Part shown: positions 13,267 through 28,200 of the stretch, one piece after another | Numbering within the stretch: the stretch's first letter is position 1 | How the letters are laid out: each line of letters starts with the position of its first letter | Origin: Cristatella mucedo | Taxonomy: Eukaryota > Bryozoa > Phylactolaemata > Cristatellidae | Direction: 5' to 3' | Length of the DNA: 64,000 nucleotides | Assembly: GCA_009760855.2 (NCBI GenBank) | Contig: WPIO01000033.1 | Span: 1,586,501 to 1,650,500, forward strand | Notes under the pieces: generated by a model | What the model saw: only the letters and a program-made list of their open reading frames with translations | Told to the model about the DNA's origin: nothing | Database searches by the model: none | Position numbers and translations under genes: made by a program

Positions 13267-16200
13267 CAGAATACAACATGTAACAGATGCAGCACATGAA
13301 CAGGAAATACATACGTATCCATATAACTATAAGCAGTATATGCAAGCCAGTTATACTCAAGCCATAATAGCTGTGCTTATGATGGATCCAAGTAATCTTA
13401 ATGCATTTTTTTCAGGTTGTAATTTTGAGACGAATAAAGGCAAATACATCAGATGCTGTAAACTTAATATACCAAGCGAAAAACAAGAACCACTGCTTGG
13501 CTGCCGCAGCACTTGCTAGGCTAATTAATAACTTCACGATGGAGGAGTACCAGCTGCTCATCGGTCATGGTACATATCTGATAGCTGAAGGTAGAAGTTC
13601 TTGTGTAATTATGCTGTGCGCCGTTCTACAACAGTTGCTCGTTGAGTCTGCAAGTTTTTGACCAGCAGACACAGAAAGTTAACGTATCTCAAAGCCAGGG
13701 CATTTAGGAGCTAGGGCAGTCTTTTAACTACCTCTGACCGACCCTGTCGCTCAAATCGGATCGCCCCAAAGGATCTCTGATCCCACCCAACGTCTCATTT
13801 TCTGTGGCAGATTGATATGCTTGCATGCAAACATGTTTATGTCAAAAAAATTGGTGGCTCAAACCACTGAAAACATGCAAGCACTGCTCAAAGTAGTAAG
13901 CTGCATTTCGTTCTAATAACTAGTATCCATATGATGCACTCGTTGCTTCTATTGGCCAAAATCTGCCTCTCCTACGAGAGCCCAGATTCTTTGCTTTCAC
14001 GGCGAGTCGGTCGATTTCTCTACCGATTCAATCTCAGGGCTTCTCACATATGTATTTTAGTTGCAGGCTTAGCATTCCTAACGGTCCTAATCCTTGCTGA
14101 CGTGCAAAAATTCCTGCCAAGCCCTGAGCTTTAGAGCATGGCTAACGAGTTACAATTGCCGTACAGGTAAAGTAAAGTAGATATGCCGACGGTAAAGGTA
14201 GTGGCACTCGGCAGCAATTAAGAGGCTGTATCTTATATAGCAAGACCGTGTCTGTAGCATGGAACAGTCTATGCGACAGCCGGTGGTAGGGAGGGGGTGT
14301 TTACAGCTATCCACCGCCAGAACTAGCCTACGTTAATTCTTGTACGACACCTAGAGCACCATTCAACTGCCCGCCTCAAATTTTATCACAATTGAATGAA
14401 TATAGCATGAGCTAGGCTTTTATGCCTCCTAATAATAGATTATGAAGTAGCCGATTCTGATTCTTTATAATTTATTAGTGTCCTATAATATCTTGATTGT
14501 CGTAGTCTGGCTTATGCAGCCCACCAAAGTTTCACAACGACAGCCCAGCTCGCTAATAACGAGCCGCCATCTTAGCACGGCGAGCTCGTCCTGGCAAGAG
14601 TCAAGTGATAATAAGACCGAGTACGTAACATGTGCTCAGCTATTAATTCAATCTTACTCTGATAAAGCCCTTTCTGCTAGAGCAGCTACGTAAATTTATA
14701 CTGTGTGGATTTTAATGCTACCAGTTTGGTGCCCATTACTAAACTTTGCCTCTTGCTTACGGAACTTTCATTTGACACAGCTATCTGAGACGGAACAGCT
14801 TTTTGAGCCTCAGCCCGCCAGCAATGCAGAAACGTACGCTAATCTAACAGACCAGCGAGCAATTAACAATTGCACCCAATTTAGTGCCTCAATTTTCGCT
14901 TAGAATAAAGAAAACATTCATTTTGCTATGCAATCGTAGCTCTAAAAAAAGTATTGGAGACACATGGAGCAAACCTATGTACGTATCATACGAGCTCAGT
15001 GCTCCTGAGCTACCTCAATATCATCGTATCCCCCAGGCTACCAAGCCAGCATTAGCGTTTCTTCAATGCGTTGTTTTTATATACTAGTAACACTATTCAC
15101 ATCTTCAACTTAAACCTGTTAATTCTCTCATTCCCAGATCGATGCCGAAACAAAATGTTACTATCCCTCTGCCTTTCACGGCATTTGATCATATGGAGAT
15201 AGATCATTTTAGGTTGTTAAATAATATGAATAACAGTTCTTAGCATTTATTAAGGCAGAGCAATGTGCTTTGAGGCATTGACTGAGTGGTTAATTTTTTA
15301 TATAGCTGGGGGTTTAGGTAAAAACTCTAAACCTAAAAGATACATTCCGGAAACGTATTTATTAAATGCAAATCTAAAAAAATATTGGCTACTATAGTGC
15401 ATTTCTGGCTATTGGACACCGTACCCACAGCGGTAAGTTGGCTGTCTGCATGCTAAACGCCACCGTATTAACTGGCTTCATAACGTGACCAAGTACCATC
15501 TTTCCCTATGGCTCAGTCTATGCACTTCAAGGAGGACTAGACCAGTGTCAGGATGTTGCTGAGTACCTGTTAGTATGACTAGAAAGTCATTGGAGACTTC
15601 AAAATGATGTAATTTCTGATGAGCCTCTGCGGCTGTTTCATAAAGTTGGGTTGTTTTCTTTGTTTATGGGTCCACCAAAACACAAAGGCAAACTATCCTA
15701 TAAGAGACTTGCCCCAGCAAACTGATTTTTCTTTAGGAAAGAACATTAATTGGGAGCCGCCAGTAGACTTATCGGCTGGTGCTGATGCTGCTACTGAGCA
15801 TCAAGTTAGGCCTCAAGTAATTTTTATGGCTTTAGACAATGAATCAGCAGCTTTCAAGTACCCCCAACATGTCACGGCTGTTGGACCTCATAGGTTAATG
15901 CTGTTATTTTTCCGGATCACAGATAAAGATTGTAAATGTGATTTACTTTTCAAGAAGCTGAAAAAGACGAAGGATGTGGCTTGGAACCATTTTTGCAGTG
16001 TTTCACGGCTTTCTGGGCCCAAGGCTGAAAACTATGATCAGCTGGTTCAGGTTCTAATAAGAGCTATGCCAAATGGGATGCAAAAAAGCATCTATTAGTC
16101 CATATCCTTAGTGCTCATCTCGAGAAATTCAAGGAGAACATGCTTAATCAGAGGAGCAAGGTCACCGCTTTTGCTAGGATAAACTGGATTTTGAACGTTG

Positions 16201-19200
16201 TTACCTAGGCCAGTATAGCTAAAACATGATGGGAGACTCTATTTAGGGGTGTCTTCAAGAATTAGATTTGCAGTATAGCCGAAAATCCAGAACACTTACT
16301 GCTTACTGAATTCTTTTGAGTGGTAATTTTTGTATAACTTTAGAGGAAATACATAGTAATTTTGATTCAGTTTCTGTTATTTCTTTCTGAATGTGAATCT
16401 TAAGCAGCAAATTTGTCAGTTTTCTAATAAAAATGGGTTAATTTCTAGTTGATAGCTGTTATCGTGGTACGAGCAAAGATTTCTAGGTATACTGGTAATT
16501 TTTGAATGCTACTAAGTCAGATGCAATTAGGGAATGAAGACTTACTACCCAAGGACAAATATTGTATTACATATTGCTATTTGTGGTAATATGCTCGTAT
16601 CATGCATTCATACAAGTCCAGACAGAACTGTGGTATTTCTTACGTTTGCAGCATAAGAGAAAAAGAGTAAGATATATATATATATATATTTATTTATATA
16701 AATTGATATATCAATATATATAAATATATAAACTTGTATATGGTATGCACTTTTTCCTTAGTTTGGTCTTTTATTTGCTCTAACTTAAACAATCTTTTTA
16801 TTTTCTGTAACTTCTATCCGATTTAAGAAAATAGTCGCCCCTCGTTTATCGTGGTTAATCAGTTCCAGACTCTACCGTGATAGGTGAATTTCCGCAAAGT
16901 ACGATTCTTTATTTACAAATTGAATATTGTCGTAACTAGAGCATAGAAAACATGTTCATGACCCTCTAATTTGGTTTTAATGTTATTAAAGCCCTCTGGA
17001 CATGAAATAACACCCTTTTAGTCACCATTAAACCTGTATTACCCAATATATTAGACAAAGTAAGGAATCATAAGACGTATTAGACGTTGCAAACATCATA
17101 TTATTATTAGTGTACATTTAATTGAACACATGCAGTTTTTACACACTATCAATAACTTATGAAAGTAGTGCAATTTGTTCGATGATAAAGAAGAGGTGTA
17201 CTACACGTCAAAGAAGAAAAAGGTTACAGCTATCGATGAGGCTGCGCATGACGTTGAAGGATTTGTGGGGGTGCTCGAATACATAGACCAACAGCCCGTA
17301 CATACAGTAGTTTTAATTTTAATTGTGGTGTAGGGGTATGTAGTTGACTCAGACAACCGAGCTTGCGTTGTATCATTTCACCCTCTCGATCAACTTTTTA
17401 ATGAAGATATTTGAAAAAACCTCGATAGAGTGAAACCACGAAAGTTGAAGTGCGAACAAGGCGAGGGACGACTCTAATCCAAAACTCTTCATATAACTAC
17501 TGTGTGGCTTATTCACGCTTATTCTGCAATTAGGCTTGATTTTCTAATTTCTTAAGCGTGTCATAATCCTGTAAGCATTTTATGTTTAAGGGCATGCACT
17601 GCAGGTTACAAGGGCAGGGTAATAATGCTCGGCAAGAAGGCAAGAATCACACAAGCATGAAATAATGCATGCATGAAAGATTTACAGGAAGATAGAGGGA
17701 GAGACAGAGGGTAATGACATAAGGGAGAATTTTTCTGAAGCTTGCATTTCAAAAGCTATCAACGATGCTTCTAAGACTAATCCGAAAGCATAGTTCCAAG
17801 ATCTGGCTTTTAGTTATATGATAATAATAATGCACTCAATAAAGCGTCCTCAGAGAACTCAATCTCTCTCTAGGCGCTTTGCATTAGCTGGTTATACAAA
17901 GACATCTTTTGTGTTGAATTTTTGCTTGTTGACATGGTGCATATTACCACTAACCGTTTGATCTTGCTTCCTTTGCAGCATATGTTAAATGTTTAGAAAG
18001 AGATTAAGTTCTATGTGGGCACTATTCATATGTATCATTATAAATATTCTATTCCTATAGTAGTGCAAAACATGTGTAATGTGTTCGTTTGCTAGTCTTT
18101 ATCTACGTATTTTGTTAATCCAAATGTCGTTTTTATTTCAGCATATAATCAGTCAACACAACCTCGAAAGGAACAGCTGGATAAAGCGTTTGTCGTAGGT
18201 GAGCCAAGATTTATGAATTGCAAAAGTAGTTAATGTCAAGAAGCATGATTTTTAGCTGAATGCGATGGAGAGCGCACAGCATAGCATTAAAAACTTTCCT
18301 TTCTTGGTTTTTGTCATCTGGTACCTCTAAGCAAGATACCACTGAACAGTTTACTAGTTGGTTGAATTCATCTTGCTACATATGCTGATGGGTCACTAAC
18401 AGGGGCCTCATATTATATCTATCACGATTTCTTGTAGCTGAGGCATCAGTGCCGAAAGTATGATTCAATATCGCCCACAGAAGTTCAGGAGATACTTAGT
18501 AGTTAAAGTCCACGGTACCCTGAATTAAAAGTTTTACGTTGATTTCTTTTAATTTTTTTTTACTTAGGTCTATAGCAAATTAAGTATTATTTGCAACATA
18601 CACATGTATTCAGCTGGTCAAAAGTATCAGCTGATTATTTTTAAGCAATGAAAAATTAAAACTAGATAAATGGGCAAGGCCAACCAGAATGGGCAAGGCC
18701 AACCAATTTTAAATGTTGCTTCCATGAGTAAAATATAATTAAAAAGTAATTTTCAATTAAGAACCAAATCTTTGCTCACCAAGAAAACCTACTGTAATCC
18801 AAGTACCCTAAATGTTCAAATAACATAGAATAACTGCAAAACAGGAAGGCTGCTATGCAACCTAACGTTATTTGCTTTTAACAAAGAAGCTAATGAGAGT
18901 GAATGGCAGAATTGCCTCAGAAAGAATGCATCACTTGGGGATAGCGAGTATTCTTTGGCACCTTTATTTTAATAATTAGAGAAGGCGATGTGATTCATTA
19001 TAAAAGCCAGAATGCCCAGGTCGCTCAGATGGGCTTTATTGGATTTTACCCATTTCTGTGAGTACGTTTATAGCCTTGTATGAAGTTACTTTATGCGACC
19101 AGACGTTCAAAGAAATCGTAGCCACGGTCTAGCAGTGTCATCAATAGTTTTTCACTTTGATCACCTCTAGCTACTGATGGGAAATGCTTAAAAAATAGCA

Positions 19201-22200
19201 CTGCTATTTTTTTCATTTTCAAAAAATTGAGGCTTAGTCTACGGCCCCTCTGGAAGAGGAGTACAGTAGACAGTCGTCAACAGTATTGGCTATGGAAGAG
19301 TGTAACTGGTCTGAATCGACACTATCATGATGATACAGTCACTGGAAGTTGTCATCGACCTGTATAATTTTGAATGTATATATTCCCGTGCATGCGGCCC
19401 CCTAAACAAAAGTTGCTGCTAATTCGCTAGCTGGTGCTGACACATAGGAAGTGAGCCAGCACGAATATAAATAGGAAGGGCAAAAGGCGCCTGCACACTT
19501 TAAAATTAAATTTAATTTGAAAGTGATTAAATGTGAAAATTCCCAAAAGTGAGAACGTATTAACATTTGACCAGAAAAAAGAGAATTTTTATGGATACGT
19601 AAATAAGGTTGAAGTTAAATTGATTAATAAATTAATAAATACTATTTTGAAATCTTGTATTTTTCCTCATATGAAAATTTATTTGCATTAAGGTAATCGC
19701 AGGATTGCTGGTTAGTAGGGCAGGCTCATCACCTAGGTCTGTGGATATACGGGCTGTCTTACGAGCATAGATGAAGTTTTCCATGATTTTTCACGGGTAT
19801 AGGCTGATGTAATCATGTTTTAAGAGGCTGCTATCTGATATACGAAATCCGCTTTATTCAAAGTTTAAACCAGCTCGGAGAAAACTTGAAATTATTACTT
19901 CCACTACTAGGAACTGTCTAGAGGCATGATTTGGGGTGAAGCTATAACCGAGAGGAGGCTACCCAATGGCAGAACCAGGATTTTCATCAAAGGGTAAGAC
20001 CTGCAAAATTTCTATGTATGGGGAATGTCCGCAAGATTTTCAAAAAGGCTGGGCTTCGCCAGCAAGTAAAAAACTGTTATAGCACGGAATCGTAGTGTTT
20101 ACTAAACACGAACAAGGAAGTTACTCGTTGAGTGGGACGACCCACCTCAGTGCCCAGCTTCAGGGCTGTAATTGCCCCCTGCCCCCTGGCCCCACCACTG
20201 GCAGTACCCAAAAGTAATGCCCACCCAAAGAAATAGTTTGAACCTTTACGTACATCATGTAGGCTTTCACTTCTATGCAGATGACACACAGTTGTACTTT
20301 TGCTTTGATCCCTCCAACCCCTCTAGCACGTCGTATTCTCTACACACCCTTGCTGCACGTATTGCATGACATCAGCACATGGATGGCAGCAAACTTTCTT
20401 AAATTGAATGACGACAAAACGAACTTACTAGCTATGAGCAAAAAATGTGTGACTCGGAAATTGGAAAATGTGCTGCTCAGACCATCAGCTCCACCAGCAT
20501 ATCTCCTCTTGAATCTGCAAATAATCTAGGTGTCTTTTTCTAAAATGACCTTTCATGATCACATCAGCTCCACAGTCAAGTCTGCCTACTTTCAGCTACA
20601 TAAAATTGCTAAACCCAGGGTTTGTTTAGACAGGGATACTGCATCTAAGTTGGTCCATGCGTTTGTGACATCCAGTCTTGACTTCTGTAACTCACTGCTT
20701 GCTGGTCTACCGGTGAGCCGTGATGGCACACTAGGTAAGGCGGTTGCTTTCACGACCTCGGTCCTGAGGTCGTGGGTTCGATTCCTGCAGTGGGCGATTC
20801 TTTATCGCCACTGCAAGCGGTGATGATAGCCGTAAAGGCTCTTCTGTCGCTATACAAAAAGAGGCTGTTTAATCAGCTAGGATTTTTTTTACCGGCCTGT
20901 GCCATCAGGCACTTACAGCTGGTGCAAAGGTCTGCAACTAGGCTTGTCTGTCGTGAGCGTCGAAGCTGCCACATCACACCACTTCTTGCCGACCTGCACT
21001 GGCTCCCAGTCAAGCAACACATCGACTTCAAGGTTTTGCCACTCAAAATTAGGTCCCTTCATTCTTAGGCTTTAGCCTACATATCGGAACTACTCCCTCG
21101 AATCATTTAGCCACACCATTTACGAACCTCAAAACCGTCAGAGACCGAACCTTTAGTTTTATGTTTTCATTCTCTAGCATTCTCTGGCTCTAGCCTACTT
21201 ATCAGAACTAATCTCCGACAGACGAAGAATCGTACAACCCGCTGTTCTGACTCGAATCGTTTAGCCATTATTAATAATAATAATTATGCATTTGATATAG
21301 CGCCCTCAGAGAACTAAATCTCTTTCTAGGCGCTTTACATTTGCTACAAAGGAAGAACGATTGAATGGTTAGTGGTAGCATGCTCAATAAGCAACAGGAA
21401 TAACATGGTTAGGCGTGACATGTGCAGTGTCAGCATGCAAGTTTGGTTAGTGGCAGCATGCACAGTATCAGCACGCATAAGCACAGTATCAGCACGCATA
21501 AGCACATAAACGACGAATCACAGGGACGCACTAAATGCTGTCGTAAATAGATGCGTTTTTAGTTTCTTTTTACACATGGACAAGTCAGGAAATGTCGTTG
21601 CAAAAGCCGGGAGTGAGTTCCAGGCTTGGTAGTATATGAACTAAAGGCACGGTCTCTAAAAGATTTGAGATTTGTACGAGGTATGGGTAAACAGTTAGAT
21701 TCAGCAAAGTGGGTGGTACGATGCTTAGCCTGATAGGGGAGTAGATCTGATAGGTAGGCTGGAGCCAAAGAATGAAGCGACCTAAAAGCCATTCCACGTA
21801 CGAGCCTCAAAACCCGAGGATAGTGCCTTTAGTTCTTATGCTCTCAAAACCTGGTACTCACTAGCGACACATGTCATGACTTCCCCTGGCATGACAAAAT
21901 TCAAAAGAAGCTTAAAACGCACCAGTTTATTACAGCATTTAGTGGGTCGTTGTGATTCGTTCTTCGTGTGCATGTACATGCTTGTATTATAGCCTGTTGC
22001 TTGCGGATGTTATCACCAAACATTTGGTAATGCTTTATATGCAGCATCTGTAAAGTACCTGGAGAGAGATCTAGTTCTCCGGGAGTGCTATACAAATGCA
22101 TGATTAATATTAATAATACATTACATGTGTGTAAATATACTATTCCGAATCTATAGAGCAGCAATAATTTCACAACAGTGATTTATGAACATGCCATGTG

Positions 22201-25200
22201 TTGCGCAATACAATCGTAGTCCTATCCGGATCTTGTGGTTCATAACCTGAAGAAATTATGATAGCGATGCTCTTGACATTGATTTTAGTTGCCTTGCCCA
22301 TATGGATCAACTGTATTTAGCAGCTTTTGCTGTGTACGAAGTAACACAGTGTAGAACCGACCATACGCTTATCTTGGTCAGTAATGCATTATGCTACAAC
22401 TTTTTGATGCCAATAAAATATACAGGGTTAGAAAAAATGGAGATGATACACGATCAAGGTATTTCTTTCGTGTGGTCATACCATTAGGACTGCACGATTT
22501 GCACGAGTGGTCACGAGGCTTAGAATTACTAAAGTGTCACACCACTTCCAAGCCGGTCTTATATTGAGGTGGGGCGAAAACGTTTACTCTGACTGCCGAA
22601 CTGACAAACGAGGATAGAGAAGTTCATTGGCATGAAGCTAGTCCAGGAACTCAAAACCAGAGTATAACTGAATTAGCAGAATGCTGATGGCCAATTACTT
22701 TAAGACGACCAGTGTAGCTTTAACCCTGAATCGGTAAATAATTTAGTGAGCAGCATCTCTCTCGCTAGACTTATTTTAATACCCACACTCTTATCTTATT
22801 GGAATACATGCTTTTTTGTTAAACAGTTGTCTAGTAAGCGGTGTGTGTTTTATTGCACTTTTCGAGAGAACGATACAAAATGATGAGTGATCTAGGCCCG
22901 TCTATTATTTTGCCGAGTTAACTTAAGAATACACTGTTCGGATTTGCACCAGTTATAAATTAATGAAGCCATATTTATGAAGTTAATGTAGCAATCTCAT
23001 TTAGGAATCATGAAAGTGACTACGTATACAAGGTGCCACTCAGGTCAAACTGGGATCAACGGTAGAGATTAACAATTACACTTAAGGTATAGTTATGCTG
23101 TGTTGTATGAGGCGAGAGAACTGCTGAAACAGACGAGCAGATAGAAGACGCTGCAATTGGCTGCTGGAATACTATAAAGAAACAAATTAACTGTGTGAGC
23201 TACTTATCCTTTGCCATTCACTGGCAAAACCTGCCCCTCTGGGTCTGTTTGCTTAGCTGTGCCTCTAATTATGAACTTCAGATCCGCCGAGGCTTCAGTT
23301 CCTATGAATCTAAGAACCTGAACTCTTTACCGACTACAATTACAACACCTGACTTGATGACAAATGAAGTGAAGCTCAAAACATACATATTCCTCACAGC
23401 ATTGCTTTGTCCGTGTAAATCCCTCCTTATTTGCATATGCTTAATCCAACTGGGCATTTTATTATCACTAATCAGTTGCTATGTTTCCTCTCAGGGCACC
23501 AAAAGCTGCTTAAGCTTTGAGTGTTCTACAGAGAACTCTCCTGCGTAACATTTACTTAGTCCTTGTGGCTTTACAAAGTTGCAGACGAAATTACATTACA
23601 TTCATTTCAGCCTAGGCATAACGCCTAGAAATCAATTTAATTCTCTGAGTATACTCGATAATTACATAGTTTGTACTGTAGACACTCTGACTCTTAGATA
23701 CCGGTAAAATAATATTGTTTGTTAATGTGAATTATGTTTTGATTCTTGATAAGAAGCAAGCCAACTAAATTAAGTGAGGATATAGCAGCTTTCATAAGTT
23801 TTAAATTTCAATTACAAACCTACTTGTGCACGTTTATCAACATTTTTTTGATTTGCAACCAGCAACAGGATTGTCTTTATGGTCAATGCACTGTGGTGTC
23901 ATTGTGATTGCAGCCATCAGACACGCCACACTCTTGGTTTACTCGTTCCTTACAGCTATAAAAGTGCCATTGGACGCTGATGTGGTGAATTTTGGTCTGT
24001 GGAGCATCCTCGAAGCTAACATCGTCAGGGCATTGCAGTTTGCCATTAGTCAATTCGCTATGCAAGATCAGCTATTTCGACCACTGATGAATGCAGAGGT
24101 TCTGTCTTCTAGACAGTTGCCATCTACTCCTGCAACAGCAAGTCAGACCGATGGAATCGGTGTGCAGGTAAGACCATTTGTTCCATCAGATGCCTCTGGC
24201 TAGTAAGACCTAAGCATGTAAGGAGAAATTTTTACATTTTAGCTTCTGAAGATGGAAAGACAGGGCACCAGCAGCACAGTATATCTCGTTGCATATGCTG
24301 AGCAGTACGGCCAGGCAATCAGCCCTGATGTAGCTGTACGACTGCTGAAGATGGTAGACATAAATCAGCTGTCTATTTTTCTGCAGAGGGTCATCCACCC
24401 AGCAGTGGCCTTCGGTAAGATGCCGTGTTGCCTCCGTAGATAATTCGGAAATTTCAAGTTAATATTCAACTATCAGTAGTGTTCAGCATTTCATTCGATA
24501 ATAAGTATAGATTGTAATCGAATCTAAAGGCTAGCAAATGCAAAACGGTATTAGACCGCCTTGTTCTTTTGTGCGACAAGATCAGCTGTAGTTTTTTTAG
24601 ATGTCCAAATACAAAATATATTACTTTGTGAATTGCTAAAAGTTCAGTTCAGGCTGTTGTATGAAATTATTAAGTGCAAGTGCAGCTATTGCAATTGGTA
24701 CCCCATAATTGCCTGTGATGTTATGTATATCTGCCTGTAAATACACAAAACCACAAGGAGTAAGTGAGTGTTATGCAGGAGAGTTTTCTGAAGTGTACTC
24801 AAAGCTGAAGCTACATTCAGAGCTGTCTCTGTGTTGAAAGCCTAATACACTTTAAAAGGTTTCGCAGTTTCGGAATTTCAACGGCACACTTAAAATGGTT
24901 ATGTTTGAAAATATTTTTTGCGGTACGAGAGGTTGTGCAATTACATGATGTATCGTTGGGTGCACCTATTGTATATGCATTTTAGTATACAACGAAACAA
25001 ACTCATTGAATGTAAGCATGCCATTACCAAATAAGTCTACTGGACTGCCGAGTACAAGTGATGGTGGCGACAGCTGCAAGCTATCAGGCACAGTGGATTC
25101 AGCAAGCTATACGATGAGATATTGGGTAAGAACAGGTATGTGTATGAAGAATAAAGATAAGAACAGGTATGTACTTCTATGTGCCTCTGAAATCTTGGCA

Positions 25201-28200
25201 TGATTTATTCCGACATTGAAGAGATTGGCCGCAAAATGATTAGGGCTACTTAGAGAGCTTCTTCAGCTTAATAGTCCTAGTGCTGCGATTCCAGGCAGCT
25301 GGATCTTGCAAAGCCTTCAGTAATCAAGCTGCTAGGTAACCCGGAAAAAGCACTGACGACAAAACATGCCGAAAAATGCACACAATTTAATTTGAAGGAA
25401 TGCTGGTTTAAATAGATATTCAGAATTAGAGAATTCAATTAGAGAAAATAAATACATAGTACAACTCACATCAAATTATAATTAATGCCAGCTTTTAAAC
25501 TTATTTTGAAATGGTATAGTTATATAGAAAGAGCTAATATTGCTTAGTAATGTTAGTAAAGGTTTGAGTTATATGCTCAGGTTGGGTGCTATACATCGAA
25601 GGTAATCTCCCACTAGGATTGTTCCAAGGTAGGTTGTTCATGGCGCAAGCACAGACATTCTATTCCCACGAACAACTGCGATACTCTGCGAGGAAGCTGC
25701 CATTTACACATTAAATGCAAGAAAACTAATTTTGATTTCAGATAATACAGAATGATGTTAGAGGTTGGCCCACTAAATTTCATGCAAGTGGGGTTCCCTT
25801 GTTTTATCCTCAATTGGCCCTGGTCAACTAACCTATTTACATATCAAAACGGCGATAAAGCTGCGATTTCCAAACAACAATTTATGCAACTGCGGTTTTG
25901 ATTCAAAATTATAGAGATAAGTATGCCAAGTTTGCCTCACTAAATTGCATGGGATTTACCTTGTCCGTTCTCATGCTATGATCTCCGATGGACCGGTCCA
26001 AACGGCAGCCATATAGGTGCAATTTCCACAAAAAGCTTTGCACAACTGCGGTTTCGATTCCAAATTAAAGACAACAGTGATCCACGTATACCCCACCAGA
26101 TTTTATGCAAGCGCACGTTCGCGTTTTCATGCCATGGCCTCCAGTGGCCCGGCCCAGATGGCAGTCCTAAATAATTGAAATTGGATACAGCTGCCGTTTC
26201 CAAAATCAGAATTTTGCAAGGGAAGTTTTGATTGCATATTATGGAAAACAGTATTCCGGGTTTACCTATAAAATGTCATGCAATTACTCTTGCACGTTAT
26301 TATGTTATGGCCTGCGATGGCCCCACCCAAAGGCATCTAAAATATTTTAAAGCAATAAAGCTGCCGTTTCCACAAAAGCTTTGGTAACTGAATTGTAATT
26401 TAAAAAATTAAACAACCGTATTCCATTTAAACTCACCGAAATCTATGTAGTAGCGCTTTCCCAGACTATAGCCTCCCATAGCTAGGCCCAAATAATAGCC
26501 CTAAATAGTTGGACTGCAGTAAAGCTACAATTTCCACAAAAGGCGTTGCACGACGGCAACTGTGATCTCAGATGGTAGAGAACCATATTCCAGGTTTACC
26601 CACATATTTTATGCTAGTTCGCTTTTGCGTTGTCATTCTATGGCCTCCAATGGCCCTGGCCAGCCAGCCTCCCTAAATAATCTATCTGGGATACAGCTGC
26701 CATTTACGAAATAGGTATCGCGAAGCTGCGGTTTTCATATTGCATTATAAAAATCAATGTACCGGGTTCACCAACCAAATTTCATAGCATAGTGCCCGGT
26801 TTTTCTCTTGCTATGACCTCCGGTGGTCCGGATCAGCCAGCCTCCCTACATATTCGAAGTGATTCAGCGGCTATTTCCACAACGAGTGACGAGTAATTGT
26901 GACTTGGATTTCACATTATAGAAAAAGTGTTCCAGATTAAAAAAACAAAATTTCATAGCATGGGCGGTCTCAAGTAATGGCATCCAATGGCCTGGTTGGC
27001 CCTGCATTTTCGAACTGCGATACAGCTACCATTCTATCAATAGGCGTCGTGAAACTGCGATTTCGCTTGCTGAGTTTTGATACCAGATTTTATGCCATTG
27101 TGCTAATGCATTTTATTGCTGTTGCCTCTAATGGCCCGTACCGTTGGAGCCCATAACATTAGAACATGTCCGCCCAATGTTGGGAAATTTAGTGGGTAAA
27201 CCCAAAACCCTTGTTCTACAATTTGGAATAAAACCACAGTTTTACAATACATATTGTGGAAATGGCAGCTGTATCGCTGTATAAATATTTAGGGAGGCTG
27301 GCTGGCCCGGGCCATTGGAGATCACAATATGAGATTTCGCATGGCCAGTTGCATGAAGTTTCGTTCTCTATAATTTGAAATTAAAACCATTGTTTCTCAT
27401 AGTTTTTTTGTAGAAATGGTTGCTGTATTGCCGATCGAAGGCTGGCTGGCCCGGCTACTTGAAGCCATATCAAAAGAATGCGAGAGCACACGCAAGCGAA
27501 ATTTTGTAAAATTTAGTGGGTAAACCCCTTACATCATTTTGTATAATTTTGAATCGAAACAGCAGTGTTATGATGGTTATTGTGGAAATGGTAGCTGAAT
27601 TTCAGTTATTCGTGGGATCCAAACGTTCTGCAGTTGCAAATTAAAGATTGGCTTTGCACGTTGATCTCTTAGCTGTCTGCCAATTCATGTCTTCTTAGAA
27701 GCTGGTCAATGGTACCATAAGAGGAGGGCAGTCGTTGGGCAATTCTTCGAAAGAAACCGGAACATCCGCTGGAGTAACGAAGTTCTGAGCTAAAATTATT
27801 GGCCGTGCATTTGAAATTTTTTGTTGTCACGGTATTCTGTTGAAAGATTGAAATCTTGAAACTTTCGCCAAAGATTATGTCTGCAACGAAAAAAGTATCT
27901 AACTAGCCCCACTCCAGGAAAATTATTGAACATGCATACTGACTGGATTAAAAATCTGACATGATGTTATCTGGATTCAGAGTTTGCATTATTAATGCAT
28001 GACACTACTGGACGTACTATTACTACTTCCACATCAGCCGTACAATGCAATATTTTTTCTCTTTGGTATGATAGTAATAGATTGGAAGACAGCAAGCCGG
28101 TAAATCAACTAAATTATTTGCTTAAAAAGTATTATTTGTAGTTTGCACATTTGTTGATGTTACCAGCATTATGCACCTTTATCTTGAGTGCTTTTGTTAT

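Noticed and set aside
13096-13360. His/Thr-rich and Cys/Val-rich frames over the CA tract
   Set aside because: Produced by the dinucleotide repeat on either strand; no other coding sign. Same for 46568-47098 and 50276-50467.
20740-20800. Genuine tRNA gene
   Set aside because: Box A and B are present but the segment recurs with a fixed non-tRNA body and T-run as a SINE, and has no clean acceptor stem.
21440-21510. Short regularly spaced repeats as a CRISPR array
   Set aside because: It is a small duplication inside a LINE 3' UTR in a eukaryotic sequence; no spacers.
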